64,000 nucleotides of DNA from Bordetella sp. LUAb4 (GCF_021325795.1 NZ_JAHPZX010000011.1:1-64000); one strand, 5' to 3'; positions 28,820 to 38,570 are shown, numbered from the stretch's first letter. Notes: generated by a model from the sequence alone, not told the origin. Numbers and translations: made by a program.

Positions 28820-28842
28820 TGCAACGCAATGTTCGCGTTGCA
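28820..28842. promoter_or_regulatory. Inverted repeat upstream of the aldolase gene
   Basis: TGCAACGC at 28820-28827 and GCGTTGCA at 28835-28842 are exact reverse complements around seven bases. It sits about 125 bases upstream of the aldolase start and downstream of the HAD gene, with no T-run, so an operator is more likely than a terminator. Confidence 0.45.
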
Positions 28843-28954
28843 TGAGGACATATCCACTCGGGCAAGCTTTGAAGGATTTCAGATAAGGCATGAATTCCTT
28901 CTGTTTACACGTAGCGGAAAACCGGGTGCAGCGCCGGCCACACCCCCACGCTGC

Positions 28955-29698
28955 TCACACCCCCATCTTGGTGGCGAAGTCGCCAATATCCTCGCCCATC
29001 TCGTCCCACGCTTCCTCGGCCCGCAAGTCCTTGGACTGCTTGGCTCCATATTCGGTCGGACGATGGATATAGCCGGTGCGCAAGCCGTTGGCGCGCGCAT
29101 GGCGCAGGTCGTTATTGTGCGCCGCCACCACCATGACCTGTGAGGTCGGCAAACCCAGGAAGGCGGCCACGCCCAGGTACATCTCCGCGTCCGGCTTGTA
29201 GTGGCGCACGATGTCGGACGAGAACACGCAATCCCACGGCAAACCGCCATGCTTGGCCATGTTCACCAGGCACGGCACGCTGCCGTTGGAAAACGTCGAG
29301 ATGATGTATTTGCTTTTGAGCCGGCGCAGGCCCGCCACGCTGTCAGGCCAGGGATCGAGACGATGCCAGACGCGGTTCAGATGGACTTTCTCCGCTTCCG
29401 TCAGGCCGTCGACCTGGAATTCCTTCAGCAGTACGTCGAGCCGTTCGCGGTGCAGCACATCGACGCTGGTCCACGGGCGCTCGCCCCGCCGCACCGTGTC
29501 CATGCCGGGTGCGTAACCCGCGCGCCAGGCATCGGCCATGGCCACCCAGTCGGCGTCCAGGCCCTTGGCGCGGCCCAGGCTGCGTAGTTCGTGGATCACG
29601 CTGTCGCGCCAATTCACCACCGTGCCGAAAGTATCGAAAACCAGCGCCTTGATGGGGGCAGCGTCCGCCAGGCCTTGGGCTGAATCTTGTTCTTGCAT
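28955..29698 (-). CDS. Haloacid dehalogenase, type II
   Basis: A 247-residue HAD-superfamily hydrolase resembling L-2-haloacid dehalogenases. Nucleophile Asp22 is in ALVFDTFGTVVNW; then the Ser/Thr motif STFSNGS, the Lys motif HYKPDAEMY and VVAAHNNDLRHARANG. Type II enzymes replace the halogen of 2-haloacids by hydroxyl, but many family members act on other 2-substituted acids. A Shine-Dalgarno AGAGGAGA precedes the ATG. It lies downstream of the GntR gene and upstream of the aldolase gene in the catabolic cluster. Confidence 0.86.
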   Translation of the reverse strand: MQEQDSAQGLADAAPIKALVFDTFGTVVNWRDSVIHELRSLGRAKGLDADWVAMADAWRAGYAPGMDTVRRGERPWTSVDVLHRERLDVLLKEFQVDGLTEAEKVHLNRVWHRLDPWPDSVAGLRRLKSKYIISTFSNGSVPCLVNMAKHGGLPWDCVFSSDIVRHYKPDAEMYLGVAAFLGLPTSQVMVVAAHNNDLRHARANGLRTGYIHRPTEYGAKQSKDLRAEEAWDEMGEDIGDFATKMGV

Positions 29699-29862
29699 GC
29701 ATGTCTCCTCTCGGAAGCGTCCAGCATACGTCCAGGCGGCCGACAAAAAACTGACCGCCGCGCGAACGACCGCCGGGCGCGGGCAAATGGAAGCGTAACG
29801 TCAAAGCGCGGCGCCGTCGCGCGGCGCCGGAACGTAACGCCGGCGTGCCGAGGCGTCCTGCC

Positions 29863-30528
29863 TCAAAGCGTGGCGTTGTAGCGTACCGCCATGCCATCCA
29901 ATTGGGCCAGCACGCTTGCGCGCGCCGCATCGGCGTCGCCGTCAGCGAAGGCTTCGTACATGCGGCGCATGTAATCCAGGGTCTGACCGCGCATGGCGCC
30001 GTCGGCCACCGCCAGCAAACGCGCCAGGTGCACATGGTCATAAAAGCGCTCGATGGTGTCCACCAGCGTCTGGTTCGGCACCATGGCCATCCAGGCGCTG
30101 CGAAAGCCCGCCTTGTGCCGCAGGAACGCCGCGTTGTCATCGGCGGCGTGGGCCTGGTCCGCTTGGTCGAGCAATTGCTTCAGACCCTGCACCTCGGCAT
30201 CTTTGGCACGCATGCAGGCCATCACCGCCGCCGGCGGTTCGACGAGCCGGCGCACCTCGAAGGCTTCGTTCATCTGGCGCGCGGTAAAGCGCCGCAATAC
30301 GAATCCGCGCGCCGTGCTTTCCAGCGCGCCTTCGCTCTTGAGCTGCATCAATGCCTCACGCACCGGCATGCGCGAAATGCTCAAGCGGCTGGCAATGTCC
30401 TGATCGACCAGTTTTTCGTCGAGGTCGATCTCGCCCTTCTGGATGCGCTCACGCAGCATCTGATAGACGCTTTCCCGTAGATTGGGCGGTCGTTTGACGC
30501 CAGCCCGAGCCGATGCGAGGGTTTCCAT
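29863..30528 (-). CDS. GntR-family regulator with FCD domain
   Basis: A 221-residue regulator. The N-terminal winged helix (residues 15-80) contains LRESVYQMLRERIQKGEI, LSISRMPVREALMQLKSEGALE, and the C-terminal all-helical FCD domain (about 90-215) carries the family segments EVRRLVEPPAAVMA and HKAGFRSAWMAMVPN. FCD regulators usually repress organic-acid or sugar-acid catabolic genes and are released by a carboxylate ligand. GGAGAA supports the ATG. It is centred in the liv-HAD-aldolase-Bug-amidohydrolase cluster and is the natural candidate to control it. Confidence 0.9.
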   Translation of the reverse strand: METLASARAGVKRPPNLRESVYQMLRERIQKGEIDLDEKLVDQDIASRLSISRMPVREALMQLKSEGALESTARGFVLRRFTARQMNEAFEVRRLVEPPAAVMACMRAKDAEVQGLKQLLDQADQAHAADDNAAFLRHKAGFRSAWMAMVPNQTLVDTIERFYDHVHLARLLAVADGAMRGQTLDYMRRMYEAFADGDADAARASVLAQLDGMAVRYNATL

Positions 30529-30615
30529 CACGATTCTCCGACTTGCCGCCGGGACCCGGCGAAGGTGCCAACCCATACTAACCGTGAATATCCGCTCGGA
30601 GAGCGGCTCGGAAGA

Positions 30616-31368
30616 CTAATTCTCCTTGGCCCCACCCAGGCCCAGATAGCTTTCCACCACGCGCGGATTGTCGGCCAGTTCATGCGCGGGTCCAGCCAGC
30701 ACCACTTCACCGGTTTCCAGCACATAGCCCTGATCGGCCACCTGCAAGGCGGCGCGGGCGTTCTGCTCCACCAGAAGAATGGCCACGCCGCTCTGGCGCA
30801 ACTGCGCGATGATGTGGAAGATTTCCCGCACGATGCGCGGCGCCAGGCCCAGGCTGGGTTCGTCCAGCATCAGCAGGCGCGGCCGCGCCATCAAGGCCCG
30901 CCCCACCGCCAGCATCTGGCGCTCCCCACCGGACAAGGTGCCGGCCTGCTGTGCGCGCCGTTCGCGCAGGCGCGGAAACAGCTCGTAGACTTCCGTCAGC
31001 GTGCCGCGCCAGCCGGCCTCGCGCGCGCGGTAGCGGCGAAAACCGCCCAGCAGCAGATTGTCTTCCACGGACATCGTGGCAAAGAGTTCGCGCTTCTCCG
31101 GCACCAGGGACATGCCGGCACCGACGCGCCGTTCGACGGGCCAGGTCGACACGTCCTGGCCGGCATAGCGCACCGATCCAAGGGCCTGACCGCTGCTGGG
31201 CAGAGCACCCATGATGGCATTGAGCAGGGTCGATTTGCCGGCTCCGTTGGCGCCGATCACCGTGACGATGCTGCCGGCCGTCACCGACAAGGACGTCGCG
31301 CCCAGGGCAGCCACTTTGCCGTAGCGCGCGGACAGGCCTTCGACGCGCAGCAATTCTTCCGCGCTCAT
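30616..31368 (-). CDS. livF: ABC importer ATP-binding protein LivF
   Basis: A 250-residue ATPase of the branched-chain amino acid-type importer. Walker A is GANGAGKST (about residues 39-47), the signature is [16 protein letters not shown] and Walker B is [13 protein letters not shown]. It energises uptake with the LivG-type domain of the fused neighbour. Its ATG overlaps the stop of the fused permease-ATPase gene by four bases (ATGA), which indicates translational coupling. Confidence 0.93.
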   Translation of the reverse strand: MSAEELLRVEGLSARYGKVAALGATSLSVTAGSIVTVIGANGAGKSTLLNAIMGALPSSGQALGSVRYAGQDVSTWPVERRVGAGMSLVPEKRELFATMSVEDNLLLGGFRRYRAREAGWRGTLTEVYELFPRLRERRAQQAGTLSGGERQMLAVGRALMARPRLLMLDEPSLGLAPRIVREIFHIIAQLRQSGVAILLVEQNARAALQVADQGYVLETGEVVLAGPAHELADNPRVVESYLGLGGAKEN

Positions 31369-33236
31369 GACGGTTCTCCCCGGCTGGCGGCCGCGGCGGA
31401 TGCTGGAGGCGTGGCAGCCGCGGCCGTCGCAGCCGGCGCCAGATCCAGCGCGTCATCCACCCCACCCAAATAGGCTTCCAGCACCGCCGGATTGGCGCGC
31501 ACTTCGGCCGGCGGCCCTTCGGCCAGCTTGGTGCCGAAGTCCATCACCACCAGGTGGTTGGTCAGCCGCATGACGAAATCCATATCGTGTTCCACCAGCA
31601 GAATGCTCATGCCTTCGGCACGCAGTTGTTCCAGCACCTCGGCCAGCGCCTGCTTTTCCTTGTAGCGCAGCCCGGCAGCGGGTTCGTCCAGCAGTAGCAA
31701 CGTGGGATCGCTGGCCAGGGCGCGGGCGATTTCCACGATGCGTTGCTGGCCCAGCGCCAGATTGCCGGCCTGCTCGTACAGATAATCGCCCAGGCCCACG
31801 CGTTGCAGTTGCAGCGCCGCCTCATGCAGCAGTTGCGCCTCGCTGGCGCGATCGGTACGCAATACGCCGGACCAAATGCCGCCAGCCACCCGCAGATGAG
31901 CGCCCAGCGCCACGTTCTCCAGGACCGTCATGCCGGCCAGCAGTTGCACGTGCTGGAAGGTACGCCCGACACCGCGGCGGGCGATGTCGCGCGCGGACAA
32001 GGTGTCCACCCGCTCGCCCATGAAACCGACCTTGCCACGGGTGGGCCGCAGCACACCCGTGATCAGGTTGAAGGTCGTGCTCTTGCCAGCGCCGTTCGGG
32101 CCGATCAGGCCGACGATTTCGCCAGCGCGGACCTTGAAGGAAATATCGTTCACCGCCACCAGGCCGCCGAACTCCTTACGGATGGCGTCCACTTCCAGCA
32201 CCAGCTCGCCGACACCCGCTTTTTCACGATTGCCCAGCAGCGCCGCCGCGGCGGGCGGCGCGCGCCGACGCACCGCCGTGTCACGGCCCAGGCGCGCCCA
32301 GGCATTGGCCAGAATGGGCCAGACGCCGTCGCGCGCGTACTGCAGCATCAGGATCAGCAACACGCCGAAGACGATCAGTTCGAAATTGCCCGTGGTGTTC
32401 AGCAGGCGCGGCAGCCAGTTCTGGATCTGGTCCTTGAGCACCAGGATGATGCCCGAGCCCAGCACCGCGCCCCACACATGCGCCGCGCCGCCCACCACCG
32501 CCATGAACAGGTATTCGATGCCGTAGTTCAAACCGAAAGGACTGGGACTGACCGCGCGCTGCATGTGCGCATACAACCAGCCCGACACGCAGGCCAGCAG
32601 CGCCGCGTAGACGAACACGGCCACCTTGTATGCGTTGGTGTTCACGCCCATCGACTCGGCCATGCCGGCGCCGCTACGCAGCGCCCGGATCGCGCGCCCC
32701 GGCCGCGAGTCCAGCAGATTGCGGGTGCCCCAGACGGCCAGCAGCACCAGCAGCCAGATCAGGTAATACATATGGCGGCCGCTGGACAACGACAGTCCCA
32801 GGAAATCCAGCGCCGGCACCCCGGCGATGCCGTCATAGCGTCCCAGCATGTCGACGTTGCCATACAGATAGAACAAGGCCAGGCACCAGGCGATGGTGCC
32901 CAGGGGCAGGTAATGCCCCGACAGGCGCAAGGTAATGGCGCCCAGGATATAGGCGATGAGCGCGGTGGCCACCAGGGCGACCGGCAGGGTCAGCCAGGGC
33001 GACCATCCCATCGCGGTGCTCAGCCACGCGGTGGCGTAAGCCCCGATGCCGACGAAGGCAGCCTGGCCGAAGGACGTCAGGCCGGCCACGCCGGTCAGCA
33101 GTACCAGGCCCAGCACGACCAGGCTGGCCAGGCCAATGTAGTTGAGCTGCGTGATCCAGAATTCCGGGGTCGGCGGCAGCACGGGCAGCGCGGCCAGGAT
33201 CAACACGAAGACAATCAGGGGATAACGATTTTTCAT
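31365..33236 (-). CDS. Fused ABC permease-ATPase (LivM-LivG)
   Basis: A 623-residue fusion. Residues 1-300 are a LivM-type permease (hydrophobic spans, [37 protein letters not shown]), followed by a hinge rich in Arg and Ala, and then a LivG-type ATPase (about 340-605) with Walker [10 protein letters not shown], signature [16 protein letters not shown] and Walker [12 protein letters not shown]. The signature has Ala-Leu-Gly where most LivG proteins have Ser-(Y/G)-Gly. The C-terminus adds an Ala/Pro tail. ATG at 33236 gives a natural permease N-terminus; ATG at 33263 is possible and would overlap livH by 14 bases. Confidence 0.92.
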   Translation of the reverse strand: MKNRYPLIVFVLILAALPVLPPTPEFWITQLNYIGLASLVVLGLVLLTGVAGLTSFGQAAFVGIGAYATAWLSTAMGWSPWLTLPVALVATALIAYILGAITLRLSGHYLPLGTIAWCLALFYLYGNVDMLGRYDGIAGVPALDFLGLSLSSGRHMYYLIWLLVLLAVWGTRNLLDSRPGRAIRALRSGAGMAESMGVNTNAYKVAVFVYAALLACVSGWLYAHMQRAVSPSPFGLNYGIEYLFMAVVGGAAHVWGAVLGSGIILVLKDQIQNWLPRLLNTTGNFELIVFGVLLILMLQYARDGVWPILANAWARLGRDTAVRRRAPPAAAALLGNREKAGVGELVLEVDAIRKEFGGLVAVNDISFKVRAGEIVGLIGPNGAGKSTTFNLITGVLRPTRGKVGFMGERVDTLSARDIARRGVGRTFQHVQLLAGMTVLENVALGAHLRVAGGIWSGVLRTDRASEAQLLHEAALQLQRVGLGDYLYEQAGNLALGQQRIVEIARALASDPTLLLLDEPAAGLRYKEKQALAEVLEQLRAEGMSILLVEHDMDFVMRLTNHLVVMDFGTKLAEGPPAEVRANPAVLEAYLGGVDDALDLAPAATAAAATPPASAAAASRGEPS

Positions 33237-33249
33237 GGCGTGGCCCGGC

Positions 33250-34287
33250 TCACTCTTCGTCATGCGCAGGACCTGCGCGCAAGGACAGCCACAGCAGCAC
33301 TGGAATGATCAGCGTGAACACGATGACCTCCTTGTAGGCGCTGGCCCAGAACGACGAGAAGCTTTCCAGCAAGCCCACCAGGATGGCGCCGGCGGCCGCC
33401 GCCGGGTAGCTGGCCAGCGCGCCGATGATGGCGCCGACGAAGCCCTTCAGGCCGATGAGAAAACCCGTGTCGTAATAGATGGTGGTGAGCGGCGCGATCA
33501 AAATGCCCGACACCGCGCCCAGCAAGGCCGCGAGCGTGAACGTCAAGCCGCCCGACATATCGCTGCTGATGCCCACCAGGCGCGCGCCGCGCCGGTTCAC
33601 GGCCGTGGCACGCAGGGCCCGGCCATACAGGGTCTTGCCGAAGAACAGCCACAGCGCCGCGATCAGCACCACGGCGGTGCCGATGACGAACAGGCTCTGC
33701 AAGGACCAGGACGTCAGCCCCAGGTCGATCTGGCCATCGATGAAGGCCGGCGTACGCCAGCCCTCGGCCCCGAAGAACACCAGGCCCAGTCCGACCAGCA
33801 CGAAATGCACCGCCACCGACGTGATCAGCAGCACCAGCACACTGGCCTCGGCCAGCGGGCGATAGACCACCCGATGGATCATGCCGCCCATGGGCACGAT
33901 GAGCAGCAGGGTCAACAGCATGTCCACCCACAGCGAAGTGTCCGGGCTGGCCAGCCGCCGGGTCAGCCAGAACAGCGCGGCGGGCAGCACGGCGCAGGCC
34001 AGCACGGTACGCGGCAAGGCCCGCCACTGGCCGCTGCGCAAGGCGCGCAGCACTTCCTGCAGCAGCACCAGGCCGCCCAGCAGAAGCAGCAGATAGACCG
34101 TGCCGGGAACTTTGCCGTCCACCAGCATGGCCAAGGTCAGCGCGCCGAACGTCACGAACTCGCCCTGTGGAATGAAGACGACGCGCGTGACCGCGAACAC
34201 CAGCACCAGCGCCATGCCCAGCAGGGCATAGATGGCGCCATTGACCAGGCCATCCTGCAACAGGATCAGCGCTATGGAGGAATCCAT
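33250..34287 (-). CDS. livH: ABC importer permease LivH
   Basis: A 345-residue inner-membrane permease of the branched-chain amino acid-type importer. It starts with the family segment [28 protein letters not shown] (residues 10-37) and carries [20 protein letters not shown], the cytoplasmic loop that contacts the ATPase. About nine membrane spans are visible. The gene is separated from the binding-protein gene by 170 bases that include a palindromic hairpin, so its expression may be set lower than that of the binding protein. The N-terminal start has no clear ribosome-binding site. Confidence 0.92.
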   Translation of the reverse strand: MDSSIALILLQDGLVNGAIYALLGMALVLVFAVTRVVFIPQGEFVTFGALTLAMLVDGKVPGTVYLLLLLGGLVLLQEVLRALRSGQWRALPRTVLACAVLPAALFWLTRRLASPDTSLWVDMLLTLLLIVPMGGMIHRVVYRPLAEASVLVLLITSVAVHFVLVGLGLVFFGAEGWRTPAFIDGQIDLGLTSWSLQSLFVIGTAVVLIAALWLFFGKTLYGRALRATAVNRRGARLVGISSDMSGGLTFTLAALLGAVSGILIAPLTTIYYDTGFLIGLKGFVGAIIGALASYPAAAAGAILVGLLESFSSFWASAYKEVIVFTLIIPVLLWLSLRAGPAHDEE

Positions 34288-34366
34288 CGACGTAAAACCT
34301 TCGCCGCAACGGCGGACCGATAAACCCGCTACTGCCGGAGTGCCCCATCAGGCCCCCAACAAAAGC

Positions 34367-34388
34367 TCACCGGCCCATGGGCCGGTGA
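34367..34388 (-). terminator. 22-base perfect palindrome between livK and livH
   Basis: A perfect palindrome centred on CCCATGGG with arms reading TCACCGGCCCA lies in the livK-livH gap. Read on the minus strand the stem is followed by GCTTTTG, a weak terminator. It could let most transcripts end after livK, giving excess binding protein. Confidence 0.6.
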
Positions 34389-34457
34389 ATCAACGGATCC
34401 TTTTTGAGGGCCCGTTGAGGGAACAACTTGAAGAAAACCAGGCGGTGGACCGCGCCA

Positions 34458-35624
34458 TCAAAGACCGGGTTGATAGACCCACTTGCCGCCCTGCACTTTC
34501 ACCATGACGCGGGCGCGCTGGTCGAAGCCGGCGTGGTCCGTCGGGCTCATATTGAAGACGCCTTGCGAGACCGCCAATTCCTTGACGTTTTCCAGCGCAT
34601 CGCGCAGTGCCTTGCGGAAAGCCGGGGTGCCCGGCTGCGCGCCGGTCTTGAGCGCCACCGGAACCGCGGCCACCACCAACTGGCCGGCATCCCACATATG
34701 GCCGCCGAAGGTGCTGACCGAACCGGCGCCGTGCACTTTCTCGTAAGCGTCGATATAGGCCAGGGCCGATTTCTTCACCTGATTGTCGTCGGGCAGTTGC
34801 GCGGCGACCAGCAGCGGGCCGGCCGGCAGGATCATGCCTTCGCAGTCCTTGCCGCACACCCGCAGGAAGTCACCGTTGGCGACACCATGCGTCTGATAGA
34901 TGATGCCGCCGTAGTTGCGGGCGCGCAGTTCCTTTTGCGGCAAGGCGGCCGGCGTGCCGGAGCCCGCGATCAGGATGGCGTCCGGGCGGGTGCCCATCAG
35001 CTTCAAGATCTGGCCGGTGACGCTGGTGTCCGTGCGGCCATATTTTTCAGCGCCGACCACCTTGATGCCCTTGGCCTCGGCGGCTTTCCTGGTCTCGTCC
35101 AGCCAGCTTTCGCCGTAGGCGTCGGCGAAACCGATGAAGCCCAGTGTCTTGACCTTGGCCTTGACCATGGCGTCGACCAGCGCGCCAGCCATCAAGGCGT
35201 CGTTCTGCGGCGTCTTGTAGGCCCACTTGCGCTTGTCATCGACCGGATCGACGATCTTCACGCTGGCGGCCACGCTGATCATGGGCGTGCCGGTTTCGGC
35301 GGCGACGTCGACCATGGCGATGGAACCGGGGGTGGCGGAGCTGCCGATGACGACGTCGACCTTGTCCTCGCTGACCAGCTTGCGCATATTCTTCACCGCC
35401 TGCGTCAGGTCGGTGGCATCATCCAGGACGATCCATTCGATCTTCTGCCCCGCCACTTCCTTGGGCAGCAGATCCACGGTATTGCGCTCGGGGATACCCA
35501 GCGAAGCCGCCGGGCCGGTGCTGGACACCGTCACGCCCACTTTCACCTGGGCCTGGGCGGCCCACGGCAAGGCCACGAAAAGCGCCGCCAGCGTGGCTTG
35601 GCGCACGTGCTTGATCCGGATCAT
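34458..35624 (-). CDS. livK: ABC importer periplasmic binding protein LivK-like
   Basis: A 388-residue periplasmic binding protein of the LivJ/LivK (type I) fold. A signal peptide (residues 1-25, ending AAQA-QV) precedes VKVGVTVSSTGPAASLGIPERN, and the family landmarks VDVVIGSSATPGSIAMVDVAAETGTP (positions about 88-113) and GFADAYGESW are present. Relatives bind branched-chain amino acids, but also aromatic acids and amides, so the ligand is open. It is the first gene of the importer unit; GGAGAC lies upstream of the ATG. Confidence 0.92.
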   Translation of the reverse strand: MIRIKHVRQATLAALFVALPWAAQAQVKVGVTVSSTGPAASLGIPERNTVDLLPKEVAGQKIEWIVLDDATDLTQAVKNMRKLVSEDKVDVVIGSSATPGSIAMVDVAAETGTPMISVAASVKIVDPVDDKRKWAYKTPQNDALMAGALVDAMVKAKVKTLGFIGFADAYGESWLDETRKAAEAKGIKVVGAEKYGRTDTSVTGQILKLMGTRPDAILIAGSGTPAALPQKELRARNYGGIIYQTHGVANGDFLRVCGKDCEGMILPAGPLLVAAQLPDDNQVKKSALAYIDAYEKVHGAGSVSTFGGHMWDAGQLVVAAVPVALKTGAQPGTPAFRKALRDALENVKELAVSQGVFNMSPTDHAGFDQRARVMVKVQGGKWVYQPGL

Positions 35625-35806
35625 CTTTTATTGTCTCCGCTAGTAGGGGCGAAACTCGGCGGCATACGCCGGTCACCCTTCATGCAATGTGATGCCTGAG
35701 GAAAAAACGCATTATAGGGATAAGGCCAGGCCAGGGGCGCCTGGGCAGAACGTTTCCGGCCCGGTGCCTTGGTCAACTGTCTGAGTATCGATTGCGGTTC
35801 GACCGC

Positions 35807-36361
35807 TCACCGGCCTTGCATGGGCCAGACTCGCTGCACACGGTAGGCCACCAGCGCGCCCACGCCCGCCTTGGCGACATCGACCGGGATGAAAGGCAGC
35901 ATGCCCATCATCGCCTTGCCGTTACCGATGCCGGCCACCGCCGCCAGCCAGGGCGTGCCGATCGCGTAGACCACCACCACGCAGGCCAGAGCCGCCAGGA
36001 AGTTGCCGGACACGCTGACGAAAGGATTGTCGGTGCGCGGCGCGGTCAGGCGCGCCAGGCCGCCGCAGACCGCCGAGCCAAGCAGCATGCCGATCAGGAA
36101 ACCGCCGGTGGGGCCATAGAACACGCCCAGGCCGCCACGCCCGCCCGGCAGTACCGGCAAGCCGATGGCAGCGAGGACCAGGTACAGCAGCACGGCCAGC
36201 GGGCCGCGCACCGGGCCCAGCATGCAGCCGGCCAGGATCACGCCCAGCAACTGCAGCGTCACGGGCACGGGCACGCCCGGCATCGGGATGGGTGGCACCA
36301 GGCTGAGCACGACCAGCAGGGCCGCGAACAGGGCGACGGACACGGTATTACGGGTGCGCAT
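35807..36361 (-). CDS. bioY: Biotin transporter S-component BioY
   Basis: A 184-residue membrane protein of the BioY family, the substrate-binding component of an energy-coupling-factor importer. Six hydrophobic helices are visible, with PPIPMPGVPVPVTLQLLGV, GPTGGFLIGM and FIPVDVAKAGVGALVAY matching family landmarks, including the Asp-x-x-Lys that takes part in biotin binding. GGGAG precedes the ATG. It is the last gene of bioM-bioN-bioY and works with the ATPase and coupling protein encoded just upstream. Confidence 0.94.
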   Translation of the reverse strand: MRTRNTVSVALFAALLVVLSLVPPIPMPGVPVPVTLQLLGVILAGCMLGPVRGPLAVLLYLVLAAIGLPVLPGGRGGLGVFYGPTGGFLIGMLLGSAVCGGLARLTAPRTDNPFVSVSGNFLAALACVVVVYAIGTPWLAAVAGIGNGKAMMGMLPFIPVDVAKAGVGALVAYRVQRVWPMQGR

Positions 36362-36429
36362 AAGAAACTCCCACGACCTTGAAAAGAAATTGATGAATCC
36401 GGTTCACTGCGTCGCTCATCCTTCTGCCC

Positions 36430-37026
36430 TCATCCATCGCGGGCGTCGATCGCATCGGCCACTTCGTCGGCGCGCTTGAGCGTGCGCACCAGCAGCGGCA
36501 CGACCACCGCCAGCGGGTGGCTGCCCAAGCCCCGCGCCGCCTGGGCTTCGCGGATTTCCTGGTAATTGCGCCAGATCTCCGGCACGAAACGCAAGGTCAA
36601 GCCCAGCGCCAGGGCAACCCGGCCGGCATCGATCCAGCCCAGTTTTTCCAAGGGCCGCAAGAGCTGCTCGCAGACCTCGATGAGATCCGCCGTGCGCGTA
36701 CTCATGGTCACCGCCAGGGCCAGGGTGACCAGCGCAACCACCCGCAGCACCATTTCCAGCGCGGCCGCATAACCGTTGAAATACGCGGAAAAGACCGCCA
36801 GCACCGCCAGGATCAACACCATCCCGCGCACATGCCGCCACACGGTGGCCAGCCCCACGCCGGTCGACGCCAGCAGCAGCACCGCCACCCCGCCAACCGC
36901 GCCCAACACGTCCAGGCGATGCACCAGGAACAGCAGGGACCCGGCCGCCACCAACCCGCCCAGCTTGAGCCAGGCCGGCAGGCGATGCAGGCGGCCATGG
37001 CCGTCCTGGTACAGCGGCTCCATCAT
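36430..37026 (-). CDS. bioN: Energy-coupling factor transmembrane protein BioN (EcfT)
   Basis: A 198-residue membrane protein of the EcfT/CbiQ family. Hydrophobic helices fill residues 20-110, and two Ala-Arg-Gly-type coupling motifs at the C-terminal side (EAQAARGLGSH; DAIDARDG) contact the ATPase. It joins the BioM ATPase to BioY. The ATG at 37026 overlaps the bioM stop as ATGA, which is why it is preferred over the TTG two codons upstream or the ATG one codon downstream. Confidence 0.92.
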   Translation of the reverse strand: MMEPLYQDGHGRLHRLPAWLKLGGLVAAGSLLFLVHRLDVLGAVGGVAVLLLASTGVGLATVWRHVRGMVLILAVLAVFSAYFNGYAAALEMVLRVVALVTLALAVTMSTRTADLIEVCEQLLRPLEKLGWIDAGRVALALGLTLRFVPEIWRNYQEIREAQAARGLGSHPLAVVVPLLVRTLKRADEVADAIDARDG

Positions 37027-37700
37027 CCGCAATGCTCCCGATACCAGCGCAGCGCCGGCGCCGGCGTATCGTCGACCGCGATGCGCCCGTCGACCACCAC
37101 CAATACGCGATCGAAATCCACCAACAGATCCAGGTCATGGCTGACCACCACCGCCTGCCGATCCAGCGCGGCAATGGCGTCGCGCACGCGGTTGCGATTA
37201 CGCAGGTCCAGCTGCGTGGTGGGTTCATCGAACACCACCAGGTCGGGATGGGTCACCAGTACCGCGGCCAGCGCCGCCAGTTGCCGCTCGCCGCCAGACA
37301 GCAGATGGCTGGCGCGATCCGCCAGGTGGCCAATGCCCAACGCATCGAGCTGGGCGCTGATACGGGCGCGCCTTTCCTGCTTGTCCGGCACGCGATGCTT
37401 CAGGCCAAAGGCCATGTCCTCGCTGACGATGGGAAAGACGATCTGGTTTTCCGGGTTCTGAAACACGAAACCGACCCGGCGGCGCACCGCCCGCACATCT
37501 TCCCGCGTGTCGATTCCGCCCACGCGCACCCGCCCCTCGCTGGGCAGGACCAGACCGTTGAGCAGGCGCGCGAAGGTGCTCTTGCCTGCCCCATTGGGGC
37601 CGACCACCGCGATACGCGCTTCCGACAAGGTCAGATCCAGGCCATGCAGGACCGTGGTTCTGGCGTTCGTGACGACGGTGTGTTCAAACTCGATTAACAT
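37023..37700 (-). CDS. bioM: Energy-coupling factor ATPase BioM
   Basis: A 225-residue ABC ATPase of the biotin importer. Walker A is GPNGAGKST, the Q-loop FVFQNPENQIVFP, the signature LLSGGERQLAALAAVL and Walker B LVVFDEPTTQLD, followed by the switch His in VVSHDLDLL. It is the first gene of bioM-bioN-bioY, coupled to bioN by a four-base overlap. It diverges from yciB across about 300 bases in which no BirA- or BioR-like site was recognised. Confidence 0.93.
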   Translation of the reverse strand: MLIEFEHTVVTNARTTVLHGLDLTLSEARIAVVGPNGAGKSTFARLLNGLVLPSEGRVRVGGIDTREDVRAVRRRVGFVFQNPENQIVFPIVSEDMAFGLKHRVPDKQERRARISAQLDALGIGHLADRASHLLSGGERQLAALAAVLVTHPDLVVFDEPTTQLDLRNRNRVRDAIAALDRQAVVVSHDLDLLVDFDRVLVVVDGRIAVDDTPAPALRWYREHCG

Positions 37701-37997
37701 GGGGCGCGATTATGCCCGACCTTTACACGAACCTTTTACGCTCCATTGGTGTCGAAGGTTGATTCAACGCCAATCCGCCTCTCAGTCCCGCCTCTAAGCT
37801 CCGCCTCTCGAACCCGGATCTCGGCCGCAACGCCAGCACCCTCCAGGCACTGGCAGCGCGCTACACTCGCCGCCGGAATGCCGCAGCCGCGTACCCATCC
37901 GTACATCGGCCCGCGCATCGGCCCGAAACGGGGACAAAGAGGCTCCGTGATGGCATGCCCATAACCCACCTCTCTTGCGAACACCGAGCCCGGCCGC

Positions 37998-38570
37998 ATG
38001 AAAAAATTCCTGTTTGATCTATTCCCGCTGCTGCTGTTCTTCATTGCCTACTATTTCGCGGGCATTTACGTGGCGACGGGCGCCTCGATCATCGCTTCGG
38101 TCGGCCAGATCATCTGGCTGCGCGTGCGCGGCCATCGCATCGAAGGCATGCACTGGGTCAATCTGGTGGTCATTGTCGTGTTCGGCGGCGCCACACTGAT
38201 CCTGCACAACGATGCCTTCATCAAATGGAAGCCCACGGTGCTCTACTGGTTGTTCGGCATCACCTTGCTGGCCGGCCGCTTCATTTTCGGCCGCAATCTG
38301 GTGCAGCGCATGCTGGGCAAGCAGATCCAGTTGCCCGCCCCCATTTGGGACCGTCTCAACCTGGCCTGGGGCATATTCTTCCTGCTGGCCGGCGGACTCA
38401 ACCTTTATGTGGCATTTTCCGGTCATTTCACGGAAGCCCAATGGGTGTCGTTCAAGGCTTTCGGGCTAACCGTACTGATGCTGGCATTCGTCGTGGCGCA
38501 ATCACTGTGGCTGGGCCGTTATATTCAGCATCCGGAAACCGATAAAGACGTGCCGTCGGAGAAGAATTAA
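37998..38570 (+). CDS. yciB: Inner-membrane septation protein YciB (IspA/IspZ)
   Basis: A 190-residue membrane protein of the YciB family with five to six spans. It starts MKKFLFDLFPLLLFFIAYY, the family hallmark, and contains GGATLILHNDAFIKWKPTVLYWLFG, also conserved (positions about 72-97). It is associated with cell-envelope synthesis and septation. Its stop codon overlaps the start of the BolA gene by one base (TAATG), so the two are translationally coupled, and the Par27-like isomerase gene follows 27 bases later. Confidence 0.95.
   Translation: MKKFLFDLFPLLLFFIAYYFAGIYVATGASIIASVGQIIWLRVRGHRIEGMHWVNLVVIVVFGGATLILHNDAFIKWKPTVLYWLFGITLLAGRFIFGRNLVQRMLGKQIQLPAPIWDRLNLAWGIFFLLAGGLNLYVAFSGHFTEAQWVSFKAFGLTVLMLAFVVAQSLWLGRYIQHPETDKDVPSEKN

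Noticed and set aside
31743-33308. 521-codon frame antisense to the LivM-LivG fusion
   Set aside because: His/Arg/Gln-rich shadow of the real gene, with no start signal.
37701-37997. Biotin repressor (BirA- or BioR-type) site before bioM
   Set aside because: Only loose repeats of AACCTT/AAGGTT were seen, not a recognisable operator.
37736-38044. 102-codon minus-strand frame at the yciB start
   Set aside because: It overlaps the yciB promoter and N-terminus and shows no family features.
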